This document shows, piece by piece, positions 17,761-25,456 of a DNA stretch of 64,000 nucleotides. The position numbers and the translations under genes are program-made. The stretch spans positions 61,641-125,640 of the forward strand of contig SUXW01000009.1 of assembly GCA_015060765.1 (NCBI GenBank), in the 5' to 3' direction. Source of the DNA: Bacteroides sp. Lineage in GTDB: Bacteria; Bacteroidota; Bacteroidia; Bacteroidales; Bacteroidaceae. The notes below the pieces were generated by a model that was not told the origin of the DNA, searched no databases, and saw only the letters and a program-made list of their open reading frames with translations. How positions within the stretch are numbered: the first letter of the stretch is position 1; every line of letters starts with the position of its first letter.

Positions 17761-18990
17761 CTATTTCGCGCAGCACGCAGACTGCATAAACTCATTCATA
17801 AATTCATTTTCTTTCATCACTCCATAGATACCTTCCATACAAGACACTTCGTCGAAGGTCTGTACGCTATCGGGGGTTATACCCGGATAGTAAATCAGGA
17901 AGGGTACAGGCTCGGCTGTATGAGTACGGAGTTCACACGGAGTAGGATGATCGGGAAGCACAGCTATCGCTACGGGTTCCTCCCAATCTTTCACAGCTTC
18001 GTAAATGGGACCTACAACCCGTTTATCCAAATCCTCGATGGTACGTTGTTTCAATTCAAGATTACCTTCATGTCCAGCCTCATCACTGGCTTCTATATGC
18101 AAATACACAAAATCATCGGTCTTTAAAGCCTCAAGAGCTGCAGCCACCTTATTTTCATAATTAGTATCATACAGACCAGTAGCTCCTTCCACTTCCATGC
18201 AACGGAGTCCGGCGTAACGTCCAATACCTTGAATAAGATCAACTGCCGAAATGACGGCTCCTTTACGAATACTTGGATACATTTCCGACAAAGTCTTCAT
18301 TTTCGGTCTATACCCAGGACTCCAAGGCCAAATGCTATTAGCAGGATCCTTTCCTTCGGATATTCGTTTTTGATTAACAGGATGATTGGCCAATAATTCC
18401 TGCGATTTCAATATCAATTCGTTTATCAAATCGGCTGTTTCCTGCGCTTCAGGAATTTCGGCCTTTACCATCAACGGAAGATATGGTTTCATGGGTACAT
18501 CATGAGGCGGAGTACAATGAATGCGTTTATTGCCACCTTTGATAACCAATAAATGACGATATTGGATACCTGTATGAAACTGTACCCGTTCATTACCCAA
18601 CTTTTCCTGCAAGTACTTCACCAAGACATCGGCTTCTTCCGTACTGATGTGTCCGGCCGAATGATTTTTAATGTGATCTCCTTCGATGCAGATAATGTTG
18701 CACCGAATAGCCATATCGCCGGGTTGAAGTTCCACTCCCATGCTAGCAGCCTCAAGCGAACCTCTTCCTTCATAAACAGTAGGAAGGTCATATCCCATTA
18801 CTGATAAGTTAGCTACCTCGCTTCCCGGGTGAAAACCGTCGGCTACAGTAACGAGTCGACCGGTTCGTCCCATCCGTGCCAATTTATCCATATAGGGAGT
18901 ATCCGAATGCTGGAGCAACGTTTTTCCACCGAGCTTTTCCGAAGCCCAGTCAGCCATTCCATCTCCCAATATAATGATATGCTTCATCAT
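17761..18990 (-). CDS. apgM: ApgM-family protein, probable homoserine kinase
   Basis: A 409-residue alkaline-phosphatase-superfamily protein, commonly annotated as cofactor-independent (archaeal-type) phosphoglycerate mutase. Metal-site segments are IIILGDGMADW at the N-terminus, VANLSVMGYD (active-site Ser), and VAIAVLPDHPTPC near the C-terminus. It lies between thrA and thrC, and the operon has no GHMP-type thrB. From genetic work on the B. thetaiotaomicron homologue, as I recall it, this family supplies the missing homoserine kinase. I therefore call it a probable homoserine kinase making O-phosphohomoserine. The family is certain; the reaction is inferred from context. It starts 5 nt after the thrA stop, at tandem ATG codons. 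Confidence 0.85.
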   Translation of the reverse strand: MMKHIIILGDGMADWASEKLGGKTLLQHSDTPYMDKLARMGRTGRLVTVADGFHPGSEVANLSVMGYDLPTVYEGRGSLEAASMGVELQPGDMAIRCNIICIEGDHIKNHSAGHISTEEADVLVKYLQEKLGNERVQFHTGIQYRHLLVIKGGNKRIHCTPPHDVPMKPYLPLMVKAEIPEAQETADLINELILKSQELLANHPVNQKRISEGKDPANSIWPWSPGYRPKMKTLSEMYPSIRKGAVISAVDLIQGIGRYAGLRCMEVEGATGLYDTNYENKVAAALEALKTDDFVYLHIEASDEAGHEGNLELKQRTIEDLDKRVVGPIYEAVKDWEEPVAIAVLPDHPTPCELRTHTAEPVPFLIYYPGITPDSVQTFDEVSCMEGIYGVMKENEFMNEFMQSACCAK

Positions 18991-18995
18991 TCTTT

Positions 18996-21425
18996 TTAAA
19001 TATTCGCTATACCGATAATATCTGCAAATACACCGGCTGCTGTTACACTGGCACCAGCACCATATCCTTGAATCATCATCGGATATTCATTATAACGTTC
19101 AGTTGTTAGCAAAATGATATTGTTGCTACCTTCCAAATTGTAGAACGGGTGAGTTTTTTCTACTTCCTGCAAAGAAACGATACCCTTACCATTTTCCAAT
19201 TTGGCTACAAAACGCCAATGTTTTCCTTGTTCTTCCAACTGCTTGCGACGTGCTTCGAAGTCAGCATCGAGTGACGGAATATTCTTCCAAAAATCATCCA
19301 ACGAACCATCGAAGAATTCATTTGGTACAAACAAATGCTTTTCCACTTCTTCTTGTTCCAAACGATAACCGGCTTCGCGTGCCAGAATCACCAATTTACG
19401 GATAACATCCTTGCCGCTGAGGTCGATACGTGGATCGGGTTCCGAATACCCCTCTTCCTTGGCCATGCGGATGGTTTCACTGAATGGTATATCGGCACTG
19501 ATCTTGTTGAAGATAAAATTCAATGTACCACTCAATACCGCTTCTATCTTCAAAATCTTGTCACCACTATTTATCAAGTCATTCATCGTTTTGATGATGG
19601 GAAGTCCGGCACCTACATTGGTTTCGAACAGGAACTTCACACCACGTTTACGAGCAATCTGTTTCAGTTCACTATAATTGGCATACGATGAAGACGCCGC
19701 AATCTTATTGGCCGCCACCACTGATATGTTATTGGTCAGAAAGTCTTTATACAATTCAGCCACCGCAGCATTGGCGGTACAATCCACAAACACAGAATTG
19801 AAGATGTTCATTCCCACAATCTCATCGCGAATGATTTGCGGACTTGACGCCCCTCCTTTTTCATCGAGTAAAGTACGATAATTGGCCAACTCAATACCAT
19901 CGCGATTGAACAAAGCCTGATGTCCGTTGGCTATCCCCACCACATTCAATTTCAGTCCACGTTCCTGCATCAATTTCTGTTGCTGACCGCTGATTTGCTT
20001 AATCAGGCTATCACCCACAGTTCCAGTACCACAGATAAAGAGGTTGAGTACTTGATATTCAGAAAGGAAGAATGAGTCATGAATCACATTCAGTGACTTA
20101 CGGAGCGACTTGGCTTCCACCACAAACGAAATATTAGTTTCGGATGCACCCTGCGCACAAGCAATCACACTAATACCATTGCGTCCCAACGTACCAAACA
20201 ATTTACCGGCAATACCAGGTGTATGTTTCATGTTTTCACCCACAATGGCGATAGTTGCCAAATCCTTTTCAGCCGTTACGGGACTGATTTCTCCCATTTC
20301 TATTTCTTTGGCAAATTCTTGGTTCAACACCTCACAAGCCAACGGTGCATCTTCATTACGTACACCGATGGAAGTACTGTTTTCCGATGAAGCTTGTGAT
20401 ACCATAAACACACTGATACCATTTTGTGCCAAAGCCTTGAAGATTCTATAATTCACCCCGATTACACCCACCATACCTAAACCCGTCACGGTGATCAAAC
20501 TGGTATCGTTGATGGATGAAATACCCTTGATGGCTTTCACATCGCTTACCTGTTGCTTGATGATGGTACCCGGTGCATCCGGATTGAATGTATTCTTAAT
20601 GAGGATAGGAATGTTCTTGTGACAAACGGGATAGATGGTAGGCGGATACACCACTTTGGCACCAAAGTTGCACAATTCCATTGCTTCTACGTAACTCAAT
20701 TCGTTGATGACGTAGGCACTGCTGATGACACGGGGATCGGCTGTCATGAAACCATCCACATCGGTCCATATTTCCAGAATATCGGCATCCAAAGCAGCAG
20801 CAATGATAGAAGCCGTATAATCCGATCCTCCACGCCCCAAATTGGTTATTTCACCCGTATTCTTATCAGTCGAGATGAATCCCGGTACTAACGACACTTT
20901 AGGAATTTCATCAAATGTTTCCTTTACCAAAGTTGTGGTAAGGTCGGAATCGAGTATATGTTTGGAATGTTTTTTCTCGGTTTTGATGAACATACGTGAA
21001 TCAAACCACTTCGCATCGGTTATCAATGTGGCAACGATAAGCGAGGACAAACGTTCACCATAGCTCACAATAGTAGCAGAAGTTTTAGGCGACAAGTCAC
21101 GGATAAGATAAATACCTTGAAAAATATCCTTCAGTTCATTGAGCAGTTCGTTCACCTTATCGAGCAGTTCACTACGCTTGTCACCTGCCGGTATCACGGT
21201 ATACACCATTTCTATGTGACGGTTCACTATATCACGGTATTCCTTTTCATAGGCAGCATCTCCATCGGCTGCCATCTTCGATGTATTTATCAGTTTATCG
21301 GTAATACCACCTAAAGCCGATACTACCACGATAACAGGTTCTTCTACCGCTTCTACTATCTTTTTTACGCTTAAAATGCTGTTCACGGATCCTACGGACG
21401 ATCCGCCGAATTTCATTACTTTCAT
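18996..21425 (-). CDS. thrA: Bifunctional aspartokinase / homoserine dehydrogenase
   Basis: An 809-residue fusion, first gene of the operon. Residues 1 to about 290 are the aspartokinase domain (MKVMKFGGSSVGS; VSYGERLSS; GFISTDKNTGEITNLGRGGSDYT). Residues about 300-455 hold tandem ACT domains for feedback control by threonine. Residues about 465-809 are homoserine dehydrogenase (FICGTGTVGDSLI nucleotide loop; NVGAGLPIIKT; LSGTLNFIF; EPDPRIDLSGKDVIRK). I choose the ATG at 21425 because it yields the canonical MKVMKFGG start; the frame is open to an ATG at 21452. It makes homoserine, the branch point of Thr and Met synthesis, matching the operon's thr and met genes. Confidence 0.95.
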   Translation of the reverse strand: MKVMKFGGSSVGSVNSILSVKKIVEAVEEPVIVVVSALGGITDKLINTSKMAADGDAAYEKEYRDIVNRHIEMVYTVIPAGDKRSELLDKVNELLNELKDIFQGIYLIRDLSPKTSATIVSYGERLSSLIVATLITDAKWFDSRMFIKTEKKHSKHILDSDLTTTLVKETFDEIPKVSLVPGFISTDKNTGEITNLGRGGSDYTASIIAAALDADILEIWTDVDGFMTADPRVISSAYVINELSYVEAMELCNFGAKVVYPPTIYPVCHKNIPILIKNTFNPDAPGTIIKQQVSDVKAIKGISSINDTSLITVTGLGMVGVIGVNYRIFKALAQNGISVFMVSQASSENSTSIGVRNEDAPLACEVLNQEFAKEIEMGEISPVTAEKDLATIAIVGENMKHTPGIAGKLFGTLGRNGISVIACAQGASETNISFVVEAKSLRKSLNVIHDSFFLSEYQVLNLFICGTGTVGDSLIKQISGQQQKLMQERGLKLNVVGIANGHQALFNRDGIELANYRTLLDEKGGASSPQIIRDEIVGMNIFNSVFVDCTANAAVAELYKDFLTNNISVVAANKIAASSSYANYSELKQIARKRGVKFLFETNVGAGLPIIKTMNDLINSGDKILKIEAVLSGTLNFIFNKISADIPFSETIRMAKEEGYSEPDPRIDLSGKDVIRKLVILAREAGYRLEQEEVEKHLFVPNEFFDGSLDDFWKNIPSLDADFEARRKQLEEQGKHWRFVAKLENGKGIVSLQEVEKTHPFYNLEGSNNIILLTTERYNEYPMMIQGYGAGASVTAAGVFADIIGIANI

Positions 21426-21500
21426 GCTATTGACATTTATCAGCAAAGCCATACAACAGCTTGCTGTCAGATTGACAAAATAAAATTTGATTGATTATTT

Positions 21501-21527
21501 GCTTACATCCGTAAGCGTGTATCACGT
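21501..21527 (-). promoter_or_regulatory. Hairpins between the thr leader peptide and thrA
   Basis: A perfect 6-bp stem, GCTTAC-GGAT-GTAAGC (21501-21516), with an adjacent CGTG-ATA-CACG hairpin just 5' to it on the minus strand. A U-rich stretch follows about 14 nt later, not immediately, so it is not a clean intrinsic terminator. These are the best candidates for an attenuator structure; function is inferred. Confidence 0.45.
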
Positions 21528-21546
21528 AGAAACACATATACTATCC

Positions 21547-21624
21547 CTAACCCCGAGGGGTCATCGTAGTGGTGGTCGTCATCGTCCACATTCGCATGGT
21601 AATATGTAGATAGCACATTGTCAT
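21547..21624 (-). CDS. thrL: Threonine/methionine operon leader peptide
   Basis: A 25-codon ORF between the thr promoter and thrA. Nine of its 25 residues are Thr and six are Met; residues 13-22 read WTMTTTTTMT. It ends PRG-stop inside a GC hairpin (ACCCC-TC-GGGGT). Composition, position (about 37 nt after the predicted transcription start, about 120 nt before thrA) and downstream hairpins fit a ribosome-stalling leader for attenuation, as in E. coli thrL. The E. coli leader monitors Thr and Ile; here Met codons dominate instead of Ile, matching the metF and metH genes in the same operon. The ORF is seen directly; its regulatory role is inferred. Confidence 0.8.
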   Translation of the reverse strand: MTMCYLHITMRMWTMTTTTTMTPRG

Positions 21625-21664
21625 TTCAAAGATTGCTCTTCTTTAGTTTTTTATTAGAACGATG

Positions 21665-21696
21665 CAAATATAAGAACAATTTTCTATATCACACAA
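21665..21696 (-). promoter_or_regulatory. Promoter of the thr-met operon
   Basis: On the minus strand TTG (21696-21694), a 21-nt spacer and TATATTTG (21672-21665). Start is expected near 21661, upstream of the leader peptide. Confidence 0.6.
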
Positions 21697-21799
21697 GTTT
21701 TTATTGTTTTTTTTGTCAGAAAGTTGGACTCTATCAGAAGTTGGACTTCTTTTATTTTGTTTTTTTCTTCTGTACCTCCAATAAATGAAAGGAAAACAC

Positions 21800-21807
21800 T
21801 ACCTTTG
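21800..21807 (+). promoter_or_regulatory. Promoter -7 element for radA
   Basis: TACCTTTG, a perfect TAnnTTTG, 27 nt before the radA ATG. The -33 element is not obvious. Upstream, at 21718-21750, a short direct repeat (AGTTGGACT twice) is the only other structure in the gap. Confidence 0.55.
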
Positions 21808-21833
21808 CAACCTACATCCTAAATCAAAGAAAT

Positions 21834-23204
21834 ATGGCCAAGGAAAAGACTGTCTATATCTGCACCCATTGCGGACAAGATTCACCCAAATGGGTAGGAA
21901 AATGCCCGTCGTGCGGACAATGGAACACTTATGTAGAACAAGTGGTTCGTAAGGAATCTCCTGTTGCCCGGCATGGAGCGGCCATTCTGGAACCGACTCA
22001 AAGCAAGCCATTGACACTAAACGACATCCACGGAGGTGAAGAGCCACGTATCAACATGCACGACGAGGAACTGAACCGTGTCCTTGGTGGAGGTCTTGTA
22101 CCAGGCAGTCTTGTCTTGTTGGGTGGCGAACCGGGCATCGGTAAATCCACACTCATCCTTCAGACAGTTTTGAAGCTCAAGAACAAAAAAGTACTGTATG
22201 TCTCGGGTGAAGAAAGTGCACGCCAATTGAAATTACGGGCCGACCGCATTACCAACCAGGCATCCGATTGCCTCATCGTGTGCGAAACCTCGTTGGAACA
22301 AATCTACGTACACATCAAGAATACCCGTCCCGATTTGGTCATCATCGATTCCATACAGACAATCTTTACAGAGAGCATTGATTCCTCACCCGGCAGCCTC
22401 GTGCAAGTACGCGAATGTTCGGCCTCTATCCTTAAGTTTGCCAAGGAAAGCAATACTCCCATCATCCTCATCGGTCATATCAATAAAGAAGGAAGCATTG
22501 CCGGACCGAAAGTGTTGGAGCACATTGTAGATACCGTACTGCAATTTGAAGGCGATCAGCACTACATGTACCGCATACTGCGAAGCATCAAGAACCGGTT
22601 CGGCAGTACTGCGGAACTTGGCATCTACGAAATGCGCCAGAATGGATTAAGACAAGTGAGCAACCCTTCCGAACTACTGCTGACCGACGAACACGAAGGG
22701 ATGAGCGGTGTAGCCATTGCCTCAGCCATCGAAGGAGTACGACCGTTCCTCATTGAGACACAAGCCTTGGTCAGTTCGGCGGTATATGGTAACCCGCAAC
22801 GCTCGGCAACCGGTTTCGACCTCCGCCGAATGAATATGCTCCTGGCCGTACTCGAAAAGCGTGTAGGTTTTAAGTTGGCACAAAAAGACGTATACCTGAA
22901 TATTGCAGGAGGATTGAAAGTAAACGATCCCGCCATCGACCTTTCCATCATCAGCGCCATCCTTTCGAGCAACATGGATGTGGCCATCGACCGCGACATC
23001 TGCATGGCAGGTGAAGTGGGACTCAGCGGTGAGATTCGTCCCGTGAACCGCATCGAGCAACGCATTAGCGAAGCAGAGAAATTAGGATTCAAGCGCATCC
23101 TGATACCGAAGCATAACCTGCAAGGACTGGATACCAAGAAAATGAAAATAGAAATCATCCCTGTACGGAAAGTAGAAGAAGCCTTCCGTACTTTATTCGG
23201 GTAA
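21834..23204 (+). CDS. radA: DNA repair protein RadA (Sms)
   Basis: A 456-residue branch-migration ATPase. A Cys4 zinc finger (C10, C13, C24, C27: CTHCGQDSPKWVGKCPSC) is followed by Walker A GGEPGIGKST (97-106), the RadA-specific KNRFG motif near 256, and a C-terminal Lon-protease-like domain (VYLNIAGGLKVNDPAIDLSI; GEVGLSGEIRPV) that lacks the catalytic Ser-Lys dyad. Length matches the family. It processes recombination intermediates. The next gene follows after 3 nt, so it heads an operon with an FAD oxidoreductase and a LuxR regulator. Confidence 0.96.
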   Translation: MAKEKTVYICTHCGQDSPKWVGKCPSCGQWNTYVEQVVRKESPVARHGAAILEPTQSKPLTLNDIHGGEEPRINMHDEELNRVLGGGLVPGSLVLLGGEPGIGKSTLILQTVLKLKNKKVLYVSGEESARQLKLRADRITNQASDCLIVCETSLEQIYVHIKNTRPDLVIIDSIQTIFTESIDSSPGSLVQVRECSASILKFAKESNTPIILIGHINKEGSIAGPKVLEHIVDTVLQFEGDQHYMYRILRSIKNRFGSTAELGIYEMRQNGLRQVSNPSELLLTDEHEGMSGVAIASAIEGVRPFLIETQALVSSAVYGNPQRSATGFDLRRMNMLLAVLEKRVGFKLAQKDVYLNIAGGLKVNDPAIDLSIISAILSSNMDVAIDRDICMAGEVGLSGEIRPVNRIEQRISEAEKLGFKRILIPKHNLQGLDTKKMKIEIIPVRKVEEAFRTLFG

Positions 23205-23207
23205 ACT

Positions 23208-24806
23208 ATGATACAAGAATACCAAATCAGAATTCTGCCAGAGCAGGCAGCCAACGAGCAAAGCATCAAATTGTTCATCAGCAAAGACAAGGGAATTGAC
23301 GCTCGCACCATCAAAGCCCTCCGCGTACTGAAGCGAAGCATTGATGCCCGCCAACGTACCATCTACGTGAATCTGAAAATACGTCTGTACATCAATGAGA
23401 TTCCACACGATGAGGAGTTTGTCCGCACAACCTACAACCCTGTGGAAGGCAAGCCGGAAGTCATCGTGGTAGGTGCCGGTCCCGGAGGCTTGTTTGCCGC
23501 CCTACGTCTGATAGAGCAAGGTCTCCGACCGATTGTTGTGGAACGGGGAAAGAACGTACGCGACCGCAAGGTGGACATTGCCCGCATCAGTCGGGAGCAT
23601 AAAGTAGACCCCGAAAGCAATTACAGTTTTGGCGAAGGAGGTGCAGGTGCCTATTCGGATGGCAAGCTCTATACCCGAAGCAAGAAGCGCGGCAATGTAG
23701 ACAAGATTCTGAATGTATTCTGCCAACACGGAGCAAGCACTTCCATTTTGGTGGATGCACATCCACACATCGGTACCGACAAGCTTCCGCGTGTCATCGA
23801 GAATATGCGTAACACCATTCTGGAATGTGGCGGTGAAGTACATTTCGAGACCCGCATGGATGCTCTCATCATCGAAAAGGAAAAGGTAGTGGGTATCGAG
23901 ACCAACACAGGAAAAACCTTCCGAGGACCAGTCATCTTGGCTACCGGACACTCTGCACGGGATGTCTATCGCTGGCTGCACAACAACGGAGTACAGCTCG
24001 AAGCCAAGGGGATTGCTGTGGGTGTACGCTTGGAACATCCATCGCACTTGATTGACCAAATACAATATCACAACAAGAATGGCCGAGGCAAATACTTGCC
24101 GGCTGCCGAATACAGTTTTGTCCATCAAGTGGACGAACGAGGCGTATATAGCTTCTGCATGTGTCCGGGAGGCTTCGTGGTGCCTGCCGCCAGCGGTCCT
24201 CACCAGATTGTAGTGAACGGCATGAGTCCCAGCAACCGCGGCGGCAAATGGAGCAACTCCGGCATGGTAGTAGAACTTCGTCCGGAAGACTTGTTGAATG
24301 AAGAACTAAAAACGAAAAATGAAGAATTAGGTATAGAAGCCAATGGCGAAGGCCCCCTTGCCATGATGCACCTCCAAGAAGCACTCGAAGCCACTTGCTG
24401 GCAACAAGGGAATATGCGTCAGACTGCTCCTGCCCAACGCATGGTGGACTTTACCCGCAAGAAATTGAGCTACGACCTGCCGGCTTCTTCGTATAGTCCG
24501 GGGTTAATCTCCTCTCCCCTCCATTTCTGGATGCCCAATTTCATCAGCGAACGGTTGAGCAAAGGATTCCAACAATTCGGCAAGAGCTCGCACGGATTCC
24601 TGACCAACGAAGCCGTGATGATAGGTATGGAAACCCGTACTTCGGCTCCCGTCCGTATAGTAAGAGACAATGAAACATTGCAACACATCACCGTCGGCGG
24701 TCTTTTCCCTTGTGGTGAAGGAGCCGGATATGCCGGTGGCATTGTATCGGCCGGAATCGACGGCGAACGATGCGCCGATGCCGTTGCCCATTATTTAGGA
24801 TTATGA
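23208..24806 (+). CDS. FAD-dependent oxidoreductase of unknown substrate
   Basis: A 532-residue flavoprotein of the large 'NAD(P)/FAD-dependent oxidoreductase' family found widely in Bacteroidetes and Firmicutes. After about 85 N-terminal residues comes the dinucleotide fold VIVVGAGPGGLFAALRLIEQG (from about residue 85), then a glycine-rich stretch FGEGGAGAYSDGKLYT and a C-terminal FAD segment (GGLFPCGEGAGYAGGIVSAG). The physiological substrate is unknown. Around residues 364-379 there is a low-complexity Glu/Lys/Asn insert (EELKTKNEELGIE) that looks unlike the surrounding sequence. Its TGA overlaps the ATG of the next gene (ATGA). Confidence 0.85.
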   Translation: MIQEYQIRILPEQAANEQSIKLFISKDKGIDARTIKALRVLKRSIDARQRTIYVNLKIRLYINEIPHDEEFVRTTYNPVEGKPEVIVVGAGPGGLFAALRLIEQGLRPIVVERGKNVRDRKVDIARISREHKVDPESNYSFGEGGAGAYSDGKLYTRSKKRGNVDKILNVFCQHGASTSILVDAHPHIGTDKLPRVIENMRNTILECGGEVHFETRMDALIIEKEKVVGIETNTGKTFRGPVILATGHSARDVYRWLHNNGVQLEAKGIAVGVRLEHPSHLIDQIQYHNKNGRGKYLPAAEYSFVHQVDERGVYSFCMCPGGFVVPAASGPHQIVVNGMSPSNRGGKWSNSGMVVELRPEDLLNEELKTKNEELGIEANGEGPLAMMHLQEALEATCWQQGNMRQTAPAQRMVDFTRKKLSYDLPASSYSPGLISSPLHFWMPNFISERLSKGFQQFGKSSHGFLTNEAVMIGMETRTSAPVRIVRDNETLQHITVGGLFPCGEGAGYAGGIVSAGIDGERCADAVAHYLGL

Positions 24807-25384
24807 ACCATATGCCCGAAATAGCCATCATCGACCCGAACACCCTATCGTGCATGGGGCTTCAGACACTGTTGGAAGAAATCATTCCGATGGCCACCAT
24901 CCGCGTGTTCCATTCTTTCGGTGAACTGGTAGACGATACCCCCGACATGTATGCCCACTACTTTGTGTCGGCACAAATTTACTTCGAGCATACCGCCTTC
25001 TTCCGCGAACGGCACCCCAGAGCCATTGTTTTGGCCGGAGGAGAAAACCTTCCGCAGCTATCGGGAGTCCCCACCCTCAACATCCATCAGGATGAGAAAG
25101 CATTGGTCAAGTCCATTCTCCGGATGCACGAACGGGGACACGGACACCACGGAGGCAAACATCCGCAACCGATGGAGCACGACCTTTCCACCCGCGAAAT
25201 CGAAGTGCTGGTACTCATAACCAAAGGATTCATCAACAAAGAAATAGCCGAGAAACTGAATATCAGCCTCACCACCGTCATCACCCACCGCAAGAACATC
25301 ACGGAGAAACTCGGCATCAAGTCGGTGCCCGGACTCACCATCTATGCCGTGATGAACGGGTACATAGAAGCCGACAGCATTTAA
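24803..25384 (+). CDS. LuxR-type regulator with a degenerate receiver domain
   Basis: A 193-residue regulator. Residues 5-107 resemble a response-regulator receiver (EIAIIDPNTLSCMGLQTLLEE) with the acidic pocket residue D11. The strand that should carry the phospho-accepting Asp reads YFVSAQIY (53-60), without an Asp. A His-rich linker, HERGHGHHGGKH, lies at 109-120. Residues 128-190 are a LuxR helix-turn-helix (LSTREIEVLVLITKGFINKEIAE; LTTVITHRKNITEKL) closely similar, including the PGLTIYAVMN tail, to that of the hemerythrin-LuxR protein at 0.2-1.1 kb. The start is the ATG overlapping the upstream stop. It likely controls the TonB receptor just downstream; phosphorylation-independent control is inferred. 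Confidence 0.82.
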   Translation: MNHMPEIAIIDPNTLSCMGLQTLLEEIIPMATIRVFHSFGELVDDTPDMYAHYFVSAQIYFEHTAFFRERHPRAIVLAGGENLPQLSGVPTLNIHQDEKALVKSILRMHERGHGHHGGKHPQPMEHDLSTREIEVLVLITKGFINKEIAEKLNISLTTVITHRKNITEKLGIKSVPGLTIYAVMNGYIEADSI

Positions 25385-25402
25385 AATCCTCATTTATTAG
25401 GA

Positions 25403-25433
25403 TTGCACAGATAGTTTGCTTGTTGTTACTTTG
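25403..25433 (+). promoter_or_regulatory. Promoter of the TonB-dependent receptor at 25.5 kb
   Basis: TTG (25403-25405), 20-nt spacer and TTACTTTG (25426-25433, one mismatch to TAnnTTTG), in the 72-nt gap between the LuxR gene and the receptor. Confidence 0.5.
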
Positions 25434-25456
25434 CAGCCGAATTATACAAAGAGACA

